Positions 13,887 through 22,190 of a stretch of DNA of 23,983 nt are shown in pieces. The notes beneath the pieces are model-generated. The model ran no database searches, was not told the DNA's origin, and worked only from the letters and a program-made list of their open reading frames with translations. The stretch is from assembly GCA_031549115.1 (NCBI GenBank), contig JAVBQJ010000060.1:1-23983 (forward strand). The letters are read 5' to 3'. Position 1 is the stretch's first letter, and each line of letters begins with the position of its first letter. This DNA comes from JAVBQJ01 sp031549115. Lineage in GTDB: Bacteria; Verrucomicrobiota; Lentisphaeria; Victivallales; Victivallaceae. A program made the position numbers and the translations under genes.

Positions 13887-16838
13887 ATGTCCTCGACCAG
13901 TTTCTTTGTCACCTTGCTGGCCCTCGTCACCGCCGGAGGGATCGCCGCCTACGAAATTCCCAACGGCTCCTTCGAAGAGCTTGATGCCGCCGGAATTCCG
14001 GCACAGTGGGATTTCACCCGCTCCAACAACGACGCCGTGGAAATGCGCATCGCCGGCGACAACCCGTCCGATGCTTCGCGCTGTCTGTATATCGCCAACC
14101 CGGTGCCGTTGACGCCACAGGTTTACGGCGCCCTCTCCACCACGGTGCGGCTGCAGCCGGATCAACGCTACCGGTTGCGCTGCGACCTGCGCGGCACGCC
14201 GTGCGCCGGGTTGTCCATCGCCCTCGGACCGAACTGGAATCTCCGTTTCCCGCTGCAACCGGCGAGTGAAAAGTGGCAGACGGTGGAATTTCCGTTTTCG
14301 GTCCAGGCCGGCGATCTCGACGCGGAGGGCAATTCGCCGTTGGTCATCATCTCCGAATCCCGCACCGACGGGGTCTGGCTCGACCGGCTGGAAATCGTCC
14401 CGGAGTTCCCGGAAGCATCCTCGCTGCCGCCGGATACCCCTCCGTTTCGGCTCGATTGGGCGCAGGCGCCCGACAGCCGCATTGCGGCCGGAACCGTCAC
14501 CGTCACCGGCCTTGACGCAAACGAAGGGCGCCTGACGGCGCGACTTTGCGACGCCGACGGCAAAGAACGCTTTCAATTGCTGCGCGCAATCGCAGCGCCC
14601 GAGGCCGCCACCGGCTACTCGGCGCGCTTCTGGTTTCCGCTCGAAGCCTTGCCGGTCGGCGCGTACGAACTTGCCTTCTTCGCCGGCGCCCGGGAGCTCG
14701 GCAGCTTCCGCGCCGAAAAAATCGACCTGCTGGCTTACGAAAACGAACGGCTTGACGACCTGCAACAGCAGGCGCAAGCCCTCCGGCAACTGGCCGGCGA
14801 AAAATTGCATTCTCTCTACATCGCAATGCCGCTGGCGGTGCTCGATCACGGGTTACAGCTGCTGCGACAGCTCCGCGACGCCATTGCCCAACCCGAAGAC
14901 CGGGTTTACTATCTGGAACGCTGCGCCCTCGCCGTGGATGGATTGGCCGCCATCCACGACCGGGTCGCCGCACTGCTGCAGCTCCCCGAGCTGCCGCCGA
15001 CGCACCGCTATGTCTCCAGTCCGGCCGTACTCGAAAACGGCCGGCCGTACGCCCGGATGCGCTCCAGTGACGGCGGCGAAAGCCTCGCTCCGGTGCTGTT
15101 CACCGGTTACGGCCACTTCGAAGACGTGGTGAAAGACATACCGCTGTTGCGCGAGCTCGGCGCCAACTTCATCCAGATCGAAGTCGGCCCCGCCTACGTG
15201 CTGCCCGGACCGGAGCTCGACGCTTTCGACGGGAGCTACCTCGAGCGGTATGTATTGACGGCGTTGCGGCGCGCCTGGGAACACGACATCAAGGTCAATC
15301 TCCTGCTGTCGCCGCACTACACGCCGCCATGGTGGCTGGCGCAACACCCGGAGCTGCGTTCCAATTCCGGTTTCCTGAATTACGAGGTCAACCATCCGGA
15401 ATCCCGGCGCATGCTGCAAGCCTATCTGGACCGGGTGCTCCCGGCGGTCGCCGCGTCGCCGTACCGGGAGGCGCTGCAGGGCATCACCATCACCAACGAA
15501 CCCGCCTACATCGGCTTCGATCCGGACAAAGCATTCGCCCGGGAACACTTCCGGCGTTATCTGGCAGAAAACTTCGGCACCCCGGAGGAGTTTTCGGAGC
15601 AAACCGGCCTCGCTGTAGCCTCCTGGCAGGAATTGTTCGACCGGCACCGCGCCAACCCGGTATTCCGGTATGAATTCAACCGCTGCAAACAGCAGGCTTT
15701 CGCCGACTTTCACGCCTGGTTCGCCGACGCGGTCCGTGCGCGTTTCCCCGGCGTACCGTTGATGGCCAAGATCATGATCGGCCCGGCGTTGGATCCGGCC
15801 ACACTGGATCACGGCGTCGATCCGGAGCAGATCGGCGCCGCAAGCGACTACCAGGGCAACGATAACACCATGTTTCCGAACAGCCGCGATTCCCGTTTCT
15901 GCGTCGACTGGGAGAGCACCGCTTTCGGCCATGAATTCCAAGTGTCGACCGGCCGCGCCGGGGTGGCCAATACCGAAAACCACGTCATTCCGGACAATGT
16001 CCGCACGCCGATGCGGCCGGGCCACGTTTACACCGCCACCTTTCAGCAATACATCACCGGCGCCGTCGCGCTCGCCACCTGGGTCTGGGTCGACATCACC
16101 CCGGTCAACCGCGCCGCCGTCTCCCGCGATCTGAATTACAACATCGCGATGCGCCCCGGCGCGATCGAGGAGCAGGCGCGGGCGCTACTCGACGGCAACC
16201 GCCTGGCGGACGAAATCGCCGCGTTCACGGCGGCCGTGCCGAAGGCGGTACTGCTGTATTCGCCCGTGTCGATGACGCTGGACGGCACGCCGGCCTTTGC
16301 CTCGCTGCGGGAATGGTACCGCGAAAGCGCCTTCTCCGGCTACCGGGTCGGCTTCGTCACCGAATCGCAATTGCAAAACGGCATCGATCCGGCCATCAAG
16401 CTGATCGTGGTCCCGGATTCGACGCACGTTTCCCGCGCCGCGCCGGCGGCACTGCGGGAATTCGCCGCCGCCGGCGGCATCCTCGCCGGTAACCCCGAGG
16501 CGCTCCGGCGCGACCAATACGGCCGGGAGATTCCCGAAGCCGAACGGGTTGTCATTGCCCCGCTTGCTCCCGCGGAATTGGCGGCATCGTTGCGGCGGAC
16601 ACTCGGCGAACTGCCGGTCACGGTGGCGACGCCGGAGGAATTGTTCTGCCGCAGCGTTCCTTATGGAAGAGGGCAGTTGCTCAATCTGGTCAATTATCAG
16701 CAAAAAACAGTACCGGTACGGCTGGAAACGCACGGCACCGGGACCTTGTGGAACCGCCTGACCGAACAAATTCAACCGTTGGAATTCGAACTGGCGCCGC
16801 TGCAGCCGCTGCTGCTGGAATGGCGTCCGGAGTTATGA
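13887..16838 (+). CDS. Secreted GH42-like beta-galactosidase with N-terminal carbohydrate-binding-like module
   Basis: The product is 983 aa, against about 650-700 aa for ordinary GH42 enzymes. A signal peptide (residues 1-21) is followed by a beta-sandwich resembling CBM4/9 modules (about 22-170: IPNGSFEELDAAGIPAQWDF, YRLRCDLRG, GVWLDRLEIVP). Another beta domain and a helical linker lead to the TIM barrel (about 375-760). GITITNEPAY places the acid/base glutamate at residue 538, and GVANTENHV places the likely nucleophile at residue 697. A Rossmann-like, GH42 trimerisation-type domain follows from about 781. It probably releases terminal galactose or a related sugar outside the cytoplasm. 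It lies downstream of a pseudopilin and upstream of AraC and MFS genes. The ribosome site is weak (GAAAG). Confidence 0.86.
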   Translation: MSSTSFFVTLLALVTAGGIAAYEIPNGSFEELDAAGIPAQWDFTRSNNDAVEMRIAGDNPSDASRCLYIANPVPLTPQVYGALSTTVRLQPDQRYRLRCDLRGTPCAGLSIALGPNWNLRFPLQPASEKWQTVEFPFSVQAGDLDAEGNSPLVIISESRTDGVWLDRLEIVPEFPEASSLPPDTPPFRLDWAQAPDSRIAAGTVTVTGLDANEGRLTARLCDADGKERFQLLRAIAAPEAATGYSARFWFPLEALPVGAYELAFFAGARELGSFRAEKIDLLAYENERLDDLQQQAQALRQLAGEKLHSLYIAMPLAVLDHGLQLLRQLRDAIAQPEDRVYYLERCALAVDGLAAIHDRVAALLQLPELPPTHRYVSSPAVLENGRPYARMRSSDGGESLAPVLFTGYGHFEDVVKDIPLLRELGANFIQIEVGPAYVLPGPELDAFDGSYLERYVLTALRRAWEHDIKVNLLLSPHYTPPWWLAQHPELRSNSGFLNYEVNHPESRRMLQAYLDRVLPAVAASPYREALQGITITNEPAYIGFDPDKAFAREHFRRYLAENFGTPEEFSEQTGLAVASWQELFDRHRANPVFRYEFNRCKQQAFADFHAWFADAVRARFPGVPLMAKIMIGPALDPATLDHGVDPEQIGAASDYQGNDNTMFPNSRDSRFCVDWESTAFGHEFQVSTGRAGVANTENHVIPDNVRTPMRPGHVYTATFQQYITGAVALATWVWVDITPVNRAAVSRDLNYNIAMRPGAIEEQARALLDGNRLADEIAAFTAAVPKAVLLYSPVSMTLDGTPAFASLREWYRESAFSGYRVGFVTESQLQNGIDPAIKLIVVPDSTHVSRAAPAALREFAAAGGILAGNPEALRRDQYGREIPEAERVVIAPLAPAELAASLRRTLGELPVTVATPEELFCRSVPYGRGQLLNLVNYQQKTVPVRLETHGTGTLWNRLTEQIQPLEFELAPLQPLLLEWRPEL

Positions 16839-16840
16839 CC

Positions 16841-17755
16841 ATGGAAGCGATTTTCAATTTTTCCGATTACACCACCGCCGCCAATCCGGATTTGTCGGTG
16901 GTAAAGAGCAAATATCACAACAACGGCGAACCCGAGCACTCCCATGACTTCTACGAGCTGGTATTGGTGCAGTCCGGACGCGGCATCCACCGCTTCCAGG
17001 ATGAAAACTTCGAAATCGGTTCCGGCCATATCTCCCTGATCCGCCCGGGACAGAAGCATGCCTACGACAATCTGGAGCTGCTGACGCTGTACAGCCTGAT
17101 CTTCGTCGAAAGCGCCCTGGCGCCGATCGCCGACGAACTCAACGCCCTGCCCGGCTTCCAACTGCTGTTCCACGTCGAGCCGGAGCTGAATCTCAATCGC
17201 CGCACCTCCGGCAATTTGCATATTCCGGCCCGCTATTTGCCGCAGGCGGAGCAGTACACCCAGGCCATCCAGCACGAGCTGCAGGAGCAGTCCGCCGGGT
17301 TCCGGGCCGCGAGCCTGGTCAACTTCTGGGGCCTTTTGCTGCATCTGGGACGGCATTGCGAAGTCGCCGCCAACAGCCGCCTCTACCGTTACGCCGGGCC
17401 GATCGGCCGGGTATTGTCATTCATGGAGAAAAACCTCCGCTCCGAGCTCCAACTCCCCGATCTGGCGCGCGAAGCCGGTATGTCGATCGGCACCTTCCGC
17501 CGCACCTTCACGCATACTTTGAACCGCTCCCCGATTCACTATCTTTTGGAAATGCGCCTGCGCAAGGCCGCGGCGCTGCTGTGCGACTCCCGCCGCAGCG
17601 TCACCGAAGTGGCATTCGCGACCGGCTTCAACGACAGCAATTACTTTTCGCATCAGTTCCGCAAATTCTACGGCATGTCGCCGTTGCGCTACCGGCAGCT
17701 GCACCCGTCCGCCGTGCCGCCGGGTCAATATCGGCAAAGTACCCGCAGAATATGA
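16841..17755 (+). CDS. AraC-family transcriptional regulator
   Basis: The product is 304 aa. The N-terminal cupin sensor has EHSHDFYELVLVQSGRGIHRF (histidines near residues 33 and 35) and ISLIRPGQKHAY. The C-terminal double helix-turn-helix is typical (LPDLAREAGMSIGTFRRTF, ending SVTEVAFATGFNDSNYFSHQF and FRKFYGMSPLRYRQ). Two starts are possible. ATG 16835 overlaps the GH42 stop, but CGGAG lies only 2 nt before it. ATG 16841 has the same site at 8 nt and is preferred. The product should activate the pseudopilin-GH42-MFS operon in response to a sugar. The last 4 nt overlap the transporter gene. Confidence 0.9.
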   Translation: MEAIFNFSDYTTAANPDLSVVKSKYHNNGEPEHSHDFYELVLVQSGRGIHRFQDENFEIGSGHISLIRPGQKHAYDNLELLTLYSLIFVESALAPIADELNALPGFQLLFHVEPELNLNRRTSGNLHIPARYLPQAEQYTQAIQHELQEQSAGFRAASLVNFWGLLLHLGRHCEVAANSRLYRYAGPIGRVLSFMEKNLRSELQLPDLAREAGMSIGTFRRTFTHTLNRSPIHYLLEMRLRKAAALLCDSRRSVTEVAFATGFNDSNYFSHQFRKFYGMSPLRYRQLHPSAVPPGQYRQSTRRI

Positions 17756-19164
17756 AAGTCGTGTGGATTCGCAATTTTTTCCATCACCGGCGCGCCCGGC
17801 AGTTTCCAGCCCCGATTCCGGAGGAGCGGCAGGTCAACGCCATCGGCTATACCGTCGGCGGCCTGGTCGCGGTCATGGCGGCGCTGCTGACCGCCGCCAT
17901 CGGGTTTTCGCTGCTGCTGCTGACCACCTACATGGTATTCCCGGTGCAATTCAAGGACCTGGGGCTCAGCAATACCTGGATCGCGTTTTTCGTCACCACC
18001 GTGCCGTACGCCATCACCACCATCGTCAATCCGGTGGTCAGTTACGCCAGCGACCGGACCCGGACGCGGCGGGGGCGGCGCCTGCCGTATCTGTTGTGGA
18101 CGGTGCCGGCCATCGCGGTGATTCTGCTGTTGATCGGCGGGAGCGGCCGAATCGGCGCCGCCCTGGACATGCAACTGCCGTGGCTGAACGGGTATGGGCC
18201 GGTCGCCGTGCTGGCAATTTTGATCGTGCTGTTCAATCTGGTGTTCATGATTCCGGGAGCGGTATTCTGGTATGTCTTTCCGGATGTGCTGCCGAAGGCG
18301 TACCTGGGACGCTTCATGTCGTACTTCAATCTGGTCCAGGCGGCGGCGAACTTCTGCTTCAGCCGCTGGCTGCTGCCGTTGACCGAGAAACATATCGAGT
18401 GGCTCTACTGCGGACTGGCGGTGACCTTTCTGATCACCATGTATGTGCTCGTATTCACCGTCCGCGAAGGGCACTATCCGCCGCCGCCGCGCGATGAAAA
18501 AGCCGGAGGACCGTTCGCCCCGATCGTCGCGTACTGCAAGGAATGTTACGGCATTCCCTACTATTACCCGTTTTTCATCACCATGGCGCTGAGCGACGTC
18601 TCCACCATCTGCCGCAGCATGTACAACCTGATTTACGCCCGCGACGTGCTGGCGATTCCGGTACAGGATTACGGCGCCATCATGGGGTGGGGCAGTGTGC
18701 TCGGGCTGGCGCTGTGCCTGCCTTTGGGCTATCTGTGCGACCGGTGGAATCCGTTGATCGTATTCGGCCTCGGCCTCGTCACGGTGATCGGAGTCAATTT
18801 TTTCAGCTACTTCTACGTCTGCGACTACGCGAGCTTCTATATCACCACCATGATGCTGGCGGTGGTTTACACCATCCAGCAGGTCAGCACCATTCCGGTC
18901 TTCGTCGCGTCGCTGCCCAAAGACCTCTACGGGCAATTCTGCAGCGCCAACGCGTTGTTCCGCTCCATTCTGATGGCGCTCGGGGGACTCGGCGGCGGCC
19001 TGGTGCTCGATTGGACCGGCAATTACCAGAATATCTACTTGTGGGATTTCATTTTCACCGCCGCCGCGTTCGGTACGTTCCTATTGTTTTACATCAACTG
19101 GCGGCGGCGGCAAAACGACTCTCAGCGTTCGCACGACAGCGTGCCGAACTGCGCCGGCACGTAG
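17752..19164 (+). CDS. MFS sugar transporter (GPH/SLC45-like)
   Basis: The product is 470 aa with about 12 hydrophobic segments. The loop motif SDRTRTRRGRRLPYLL from residue 100 is the hallmark of sugar:cation symporters of the GPH/SLC45 kind. The start overlaps the AraC stop codon (ATGA). The 35 residues before the first membrane segment are charged (VWIRNFFHHRRARQF), which is unusual; a later non-ATG start cannot be excluded. As last gene of the operon it most likely imports the sugar released by the GH42-like enzyme, entering the inner membrane without a cleavable signal. The gene ends 85 nt before the convergent DUF4838 gene. Confidence 0.88.
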   Translation: MKVVWIRNFFHHRRARQFPAPIPEERQVNAIGYTVGGLVAVMAALLTAAIGFSLLLLTTYMVFPVQFKDLGLSNTWIAFFVTTVPYAITTIVNPVVSYASDRTRTRRGRRLPYLLWTVPAIAVILLLIGGSGRIGAALDMQLPWLNGYGPVAVLAILIVLFNLVFMIPGAVFWYVFPDVLPKAYLGRFMSYFNLVQAAANFCFSRWLLPLTEKHIEWLYCGLAVTFLITMYVLVFTVREGHYPPPPRDEKAGGPFAPIVAYCKECYGIPYYYPFFITMALSDVSTICRSMYNLIYARDVLAIPVQDYGAIMGWGSVLGLALCLPLGYLCDRWNPLIVFGLGLVTVIGVNFFSYFYVCDYASFYITTMMLAVVYTIQQVSTIPVFVASLPKDLYGQFCSANALFRSILMALGGLGGGLVLDWTGNYQNIYLWDFIFTAAAFGTFLLFYINWRRRQNDSQRSHDSVPNCAGT

Positions 19165-19179
19165 TGGGCGAACTCGCCG

Positions 19180-19250
19180 GTGTCGTGTCAACGCAAAATT
19201 TGGAGCAAGATTGCGATTCAGCCGGGGGCCGGTTTGCGTTGACACGACAC
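19180..19250. terminator. Perfect 18-bp inverted repeat between convergent genes, possible bidirectional terminator
   Basis: GTGTCGTGTCAACGCAAA (19180-19197) and TTTGCGTTGACACGACAC (19233-19250) are exact reverse complements with a 35-nt loop. The element fills the gap between two converging operons, and its right end touches the stop codon of the minus-strand gene. Position and strength favour a two-way terminator or transcript-end stabiliser, but there is no run of T next to either arm. Confidence 0.55.
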
Positions 19251-21514
19251 TAATCCTGGAGTTTTTCCAGCACCACCCGCTCCAGCGCGATCGTATTCCG
19301 GTCCCGGTCGCGCTGGTAAGCCACCCGGCACCAGATCCGGTACCGCCCCGGCTCGATCCCGGCGAAGTGCAATTGCAAACTCCACGACCGGGTGAAGTAC
19401 AAATAGCAGGAGGTGTCCAACTCAACCGTGAAATGATACCAGTGATACCCCGGCTGCAACAATTCCGCCTCCGGCAACACCAGCGACCCCACGCTGCGTT
19501 TGGTCAGGGCGCTGTAAATTCCAGCCTCCAACGGCAAAGAATAATACGTGCTGGTGACAATATCGGAAATTTTGGCGGCGACTCCGGTTTCCGCGTCATC
19601 GTCATAAACGACCTCCCATTGTGCGCCGTCCCCGTCATAACGGGCAAAATCCAATGCGGAATAAGCGGTATGCGGCCGGTTTTCAAAACCGGCGGGCGCT
19701 CCGGTATTCTTTAGCACCACCTCGGCATTCCTGGCAATGCTTTCCAGCGCCTCCTCAAAGTTTTTCCGAAATGCATAGTGTTCGGTCGACTCCGGATAAT
19801 CCGCTTCCAATTCCGCACAGGTATCCAACAGGCGCCGCTTTACCTGCGCGTTATCGATCGGATAGGCCTCCGGGTCGTTCCCGGCCTCTCTCCACTGGGT
19901 GCGATAAATGCTGCTGCCCTTGAAGGTCAGAAAATCCAGCCCCAACCGGGCCCGATGCAGACGCCGCCGGAAAACCGGCTCCTCCCGCAACGCCTGTTCC
20001 GCCGCATCAAAACGCTTTTGCACCTCCAGCAGTGCCGGCAGCGGCAGCATCGAAGCATACGCGTTGATCGAAGCCGAACCGAACGGGATACGCGGCGCGG
20101 CCGCCAGGGCGCCCTGTCGCAGAGAATCGCGGTAAAAACCGACCGCCTCCGCCCCCGGTCCATAATGGAGCCGCAGGAAATCCGCATACAGCGCCCCGGC
20201 ATCCCGGTACGGATCTTCCATCAATTTCGCCTCCATGTATACTTTTAAATCGTACATGTCCGCGGCAAATGGAATTTCGTGTTCGAAGAAAATGCCTTTG
20301 CACCCCGCTTCCGCCAATATCCGTACCGTTTCCGCGATCAGGAATTCGCTTGGAAAAGGCAACAGCGCTTCCACCTGTGGATAAGTGATCGAATAATCCC
20401 AGATCAGCAGATTCGGCGCGACCCGCCGCCATGCTTCCAATCGCTCCACGAATTGCCCGTTGCCCGGCGCCCGGTGCGATTGCGCCTGGCTGGAAACGGT
20501 ATCGCACAACCGGATCCAGACATTGGAGCGCGCCTTCACGTCCCCGGTCGGCGGGATTTCCGTCTGCAGATAGGCCAGCGTGGTGATCGCCACGTCGGGA
20601 TGGCGTTCTTCAATCGCCGCACCGATTTCATTCAGAAACCGGATCAGGGTCCCGGACACGCCCCAGCGGCTGTCCGACCCCACGCAATCGGGACATTGGC
20701 AGGAGACAATGTTGTCATTCTGCGACAGCTCATAAAAACGCGGCGGCGGCAATCCGGCCGCTTCCGCCTGCTGTTCGCTTTCGGTAATGAATGCATCCAG
20801 CTTCCGGATCATCAACTGCAACACCTCCGGATTCGTCAGGCAAATCTGGCCTCCGGGCCCCCCGGCCCGTTTCCCGTTCACCAATGAGAAAAATTCCGGA
20901 TGGCTCTCGCCATATTCGGCCCACGGAATGTATTGCTCAAACGTATGGGCAAAACCGGGCCGGCCGAATTCCAGACCGCCTCCATATTCGGCGGGCAGCG
21001 TGAAATTGCCGTCGCGGTTCATCCGCTGCCGTGCCTGAAAGCGCCCCCCGTCCCAAGGCAGATCGAAGCGGAACACCTCCCGGGCCGCGAAAAACGGCTT
21101 CCCGGTCTCCTCTTCCACCAGCACCGGCTGGTCGGCCGTTTTCGGCACATATTCCTCCTGCCGGTTCCACCACCGGACGCCCAGCTTGTCCTCGATATAG
21201 CGATAAACGCCATACAGTGTCCCCCGGTCGCCGCCGCCGTAAATAACCAGCCGTTTCCCGGCCGGTATCAACTTCCACTCCTCCTCCTCCAACTGCTCCA
21301 ATCCCGGAATTTTCATACCGGCGGGGACGGTGCCGACAAAAAATTCCGCATCCGGCCAAGCCTCCTGCGCCGGACCGGCGGCGATGGCGAGGTAATGTTC
21401 CAACTCCCGGACCGCGGTACGTTCCGCCGGAGTCGGCTCCGCCGGTCCATGCACCACCCAGGCGCCCGCGCTTCCCGCCGCCAGCAGCAGCCAACTCAAC
21501 CAGAATTTCAACAT
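19250..21514 (-). CDS. Secreted DUF4838 domain protein (cassette 3)
   Basis: The product is 754 aa with a signal peptide (MLKFWLSWLLLAAGSAGA). The N-terminal domain is of the alpha-glucuronidase type (TAVRELEHYLAIAAG, GTLYGVYRYIEDKLGVRWW). The DUF4838 core has ELSQNDNIVSCQCPDC with cysteines at 272, 274 and 277, then WDYSITYPQVEALLPFPSEF and GCKGIFFEHEIPF. The family is thought to be glycoside-hydrolase-like, and the substrate is unknown. AAGGAG lies 10 nt before the ATG. The gene follows a pseudopilin gene by 15 nt and a GntR gene beyond that. It has no close similarity by eye to the two DUF4838 proteins at 259-5194 outside the core motif. Confidence 0.88.
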   Translation of the reverse strand: MLKFWLSWLLLAAGSAGAWVVHGPAEPTPAERTAVRELEHYLAIAAGPAQEAWPDAEFFVGTVPAGMKIPGLEQLEEEEWKLIPAGKRLVIYGGGDRGTLYGVYRYIEDKLGVRWWNRQEEYVPKTADQPVLVEEETGKPFFAAREVFRFDLPWDGGRFQARQRMNRDGNFTLPAEYGGGLEFGRPGFAHTFEQYIPWAEYGESHPEFFSLVNGKRAGGPGGQICLTNPEVLQLMIRKLDAFITESEQQAEAAGLPPPRFYELSQNDNIVSCQCPDCVGSDSRWGVSGTLIRFLNEIGAAIEERHPDVAITTLAYLQTEIPPTGDVKARSNVWIRLCDTVSSQAQSHRAPGNGQFVERLEAWRRVAPNLLIWDYSITYPQVEALLPFPSEFLIAETVRILAEAGCKGIFFEHEIPFAADMYDLKVYMEAKLMEDPYRDAGALYADFLRLHYGPGAEAVGFYRDSLRQGALAAAPRIPFGSASINAYASMLPLPALLEVQKRFDAAEQALREEPVFRRRLHRARLGLDFLTFKGSSIYRTQWREAGNDPEAYPIDNAQVKRRLLDTCAELEADYPESTEHYAFRKNFEEALESIARNAEVVLKNTGAPAGFENRPHTAYSALDFARYDGDGAQWEVVYDDDAETGVAAKISDIVTSTYYSLPLEAGIYSALTKRSVGSLVLPEAELLQPGYHWYHFTVELDTSCYLYFTRSWSLQLHFAGIEPGRYRIWCRVAYQRDRDRNTIALERVVLEKLQD

Positions 21515-21529
21515 CGCCGGAGTTCTCCT

Positions 21530-22156
21530 TCAGTTGTTGTGCGCCGGGTACCAGACATGAATGGGCGTCTGAAACACCGTCTGCGGTTCCCTGGTCACAT
21601 GACCGTCGAGAAACAGAACATTCGCGCCGCTGTTATGCCGCCCGGAATTGGCCCAGCTGCCATCGACATCCCACCACGCCCCCATGTAACTGGTGTTCCC
21701 CAGATCGAAGAGCTGGACCGCCGCCGTGGGCTGCTTCCAATAGGTGATCCGCCGCCACTCTTTATCCGACTCCCCGAAGCAGCTTCCGGAGGCGAAACGG
21801 GAAAGACCGCCATTGGCTCCGTACCCCAGCATCGTGTCTCCGGTGCCATACCCCACCGAGGCCGAAGGACAAAGAAAAACCGGATGAAATGTGGCTCCCG
21901 GCGTCAATATATCGGCCATCAGTACAAACCAGGCACTGTAGATATCTCCGGCGGCGCCCAGAACCGGAAGGATGAATCCATCGTTCTGATCCGAATACAG
22001 CAGCGCCGCGAGTCCCTGCTGTTTCATGTTGGCGGTGCACTTGATCGCCTGGGCCGCCGCCCGCGCCTTGCTCAAAGCCGGCAGCAGCATGCTGGCCAAA
22101 ATCGCGATAATCGCAATCACGACCAAGAGTTCTATCAGGGTAAATTTCCGTTTCAT
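21530..22156 (-). CDS. Pseudopilin-like protein with H-X9-DG motif (cassette 3)
   Basis: The product is 208 aa starting MKRKFTLIELLVVIAI, with Lys before the cleavage Phe in place of Gly and Glu at mature position 5. SKARAAAQAIKCTANMKQ follows the membrane helix, then FLCPSAS and a C-terminal HNSGANVLFLDG that fits H-X9-DG exactly. The ATG at 22156 was chosen over the open upstream frame because AAAGGAG lies 7 nt before it and the N-terminus then matches the two other pseudopilins. The gene sits between GntR (34 nt upstream) and DUF4838 (15 nt downstream), the same order as at 8471-12761. Confidence 0.9.
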   Translation of the reverse strand: MKRKFTLIELLVVIAIIAILASMLLPALSKARAAAQAIKCTANMKQQGLAALLYSDQNDGFILPVLGAAGDIYSAWFVLMADILTPGATFHPVFLCPSASVGYGTGDTMLGYGANGGLSRFASGSCFGESDKEWRRITYWKQPTAAVQLFDLGNTSYMGAWWDVDGSWANSGRHNSGANVLFLDGHVTREPQTVFQTPIHVWYPAHNN

Positions 22157-22190
22157 GCTCAATCTCCTTTGGTTATAGTTTCGACTTTTT

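Noticed and set aside
17725..18936. Minus-strand open frame of 403 codons opposite the MFS gene
   Set aside because: His/Gln/Arg-rich shadow of a clear membrane transporter frame.
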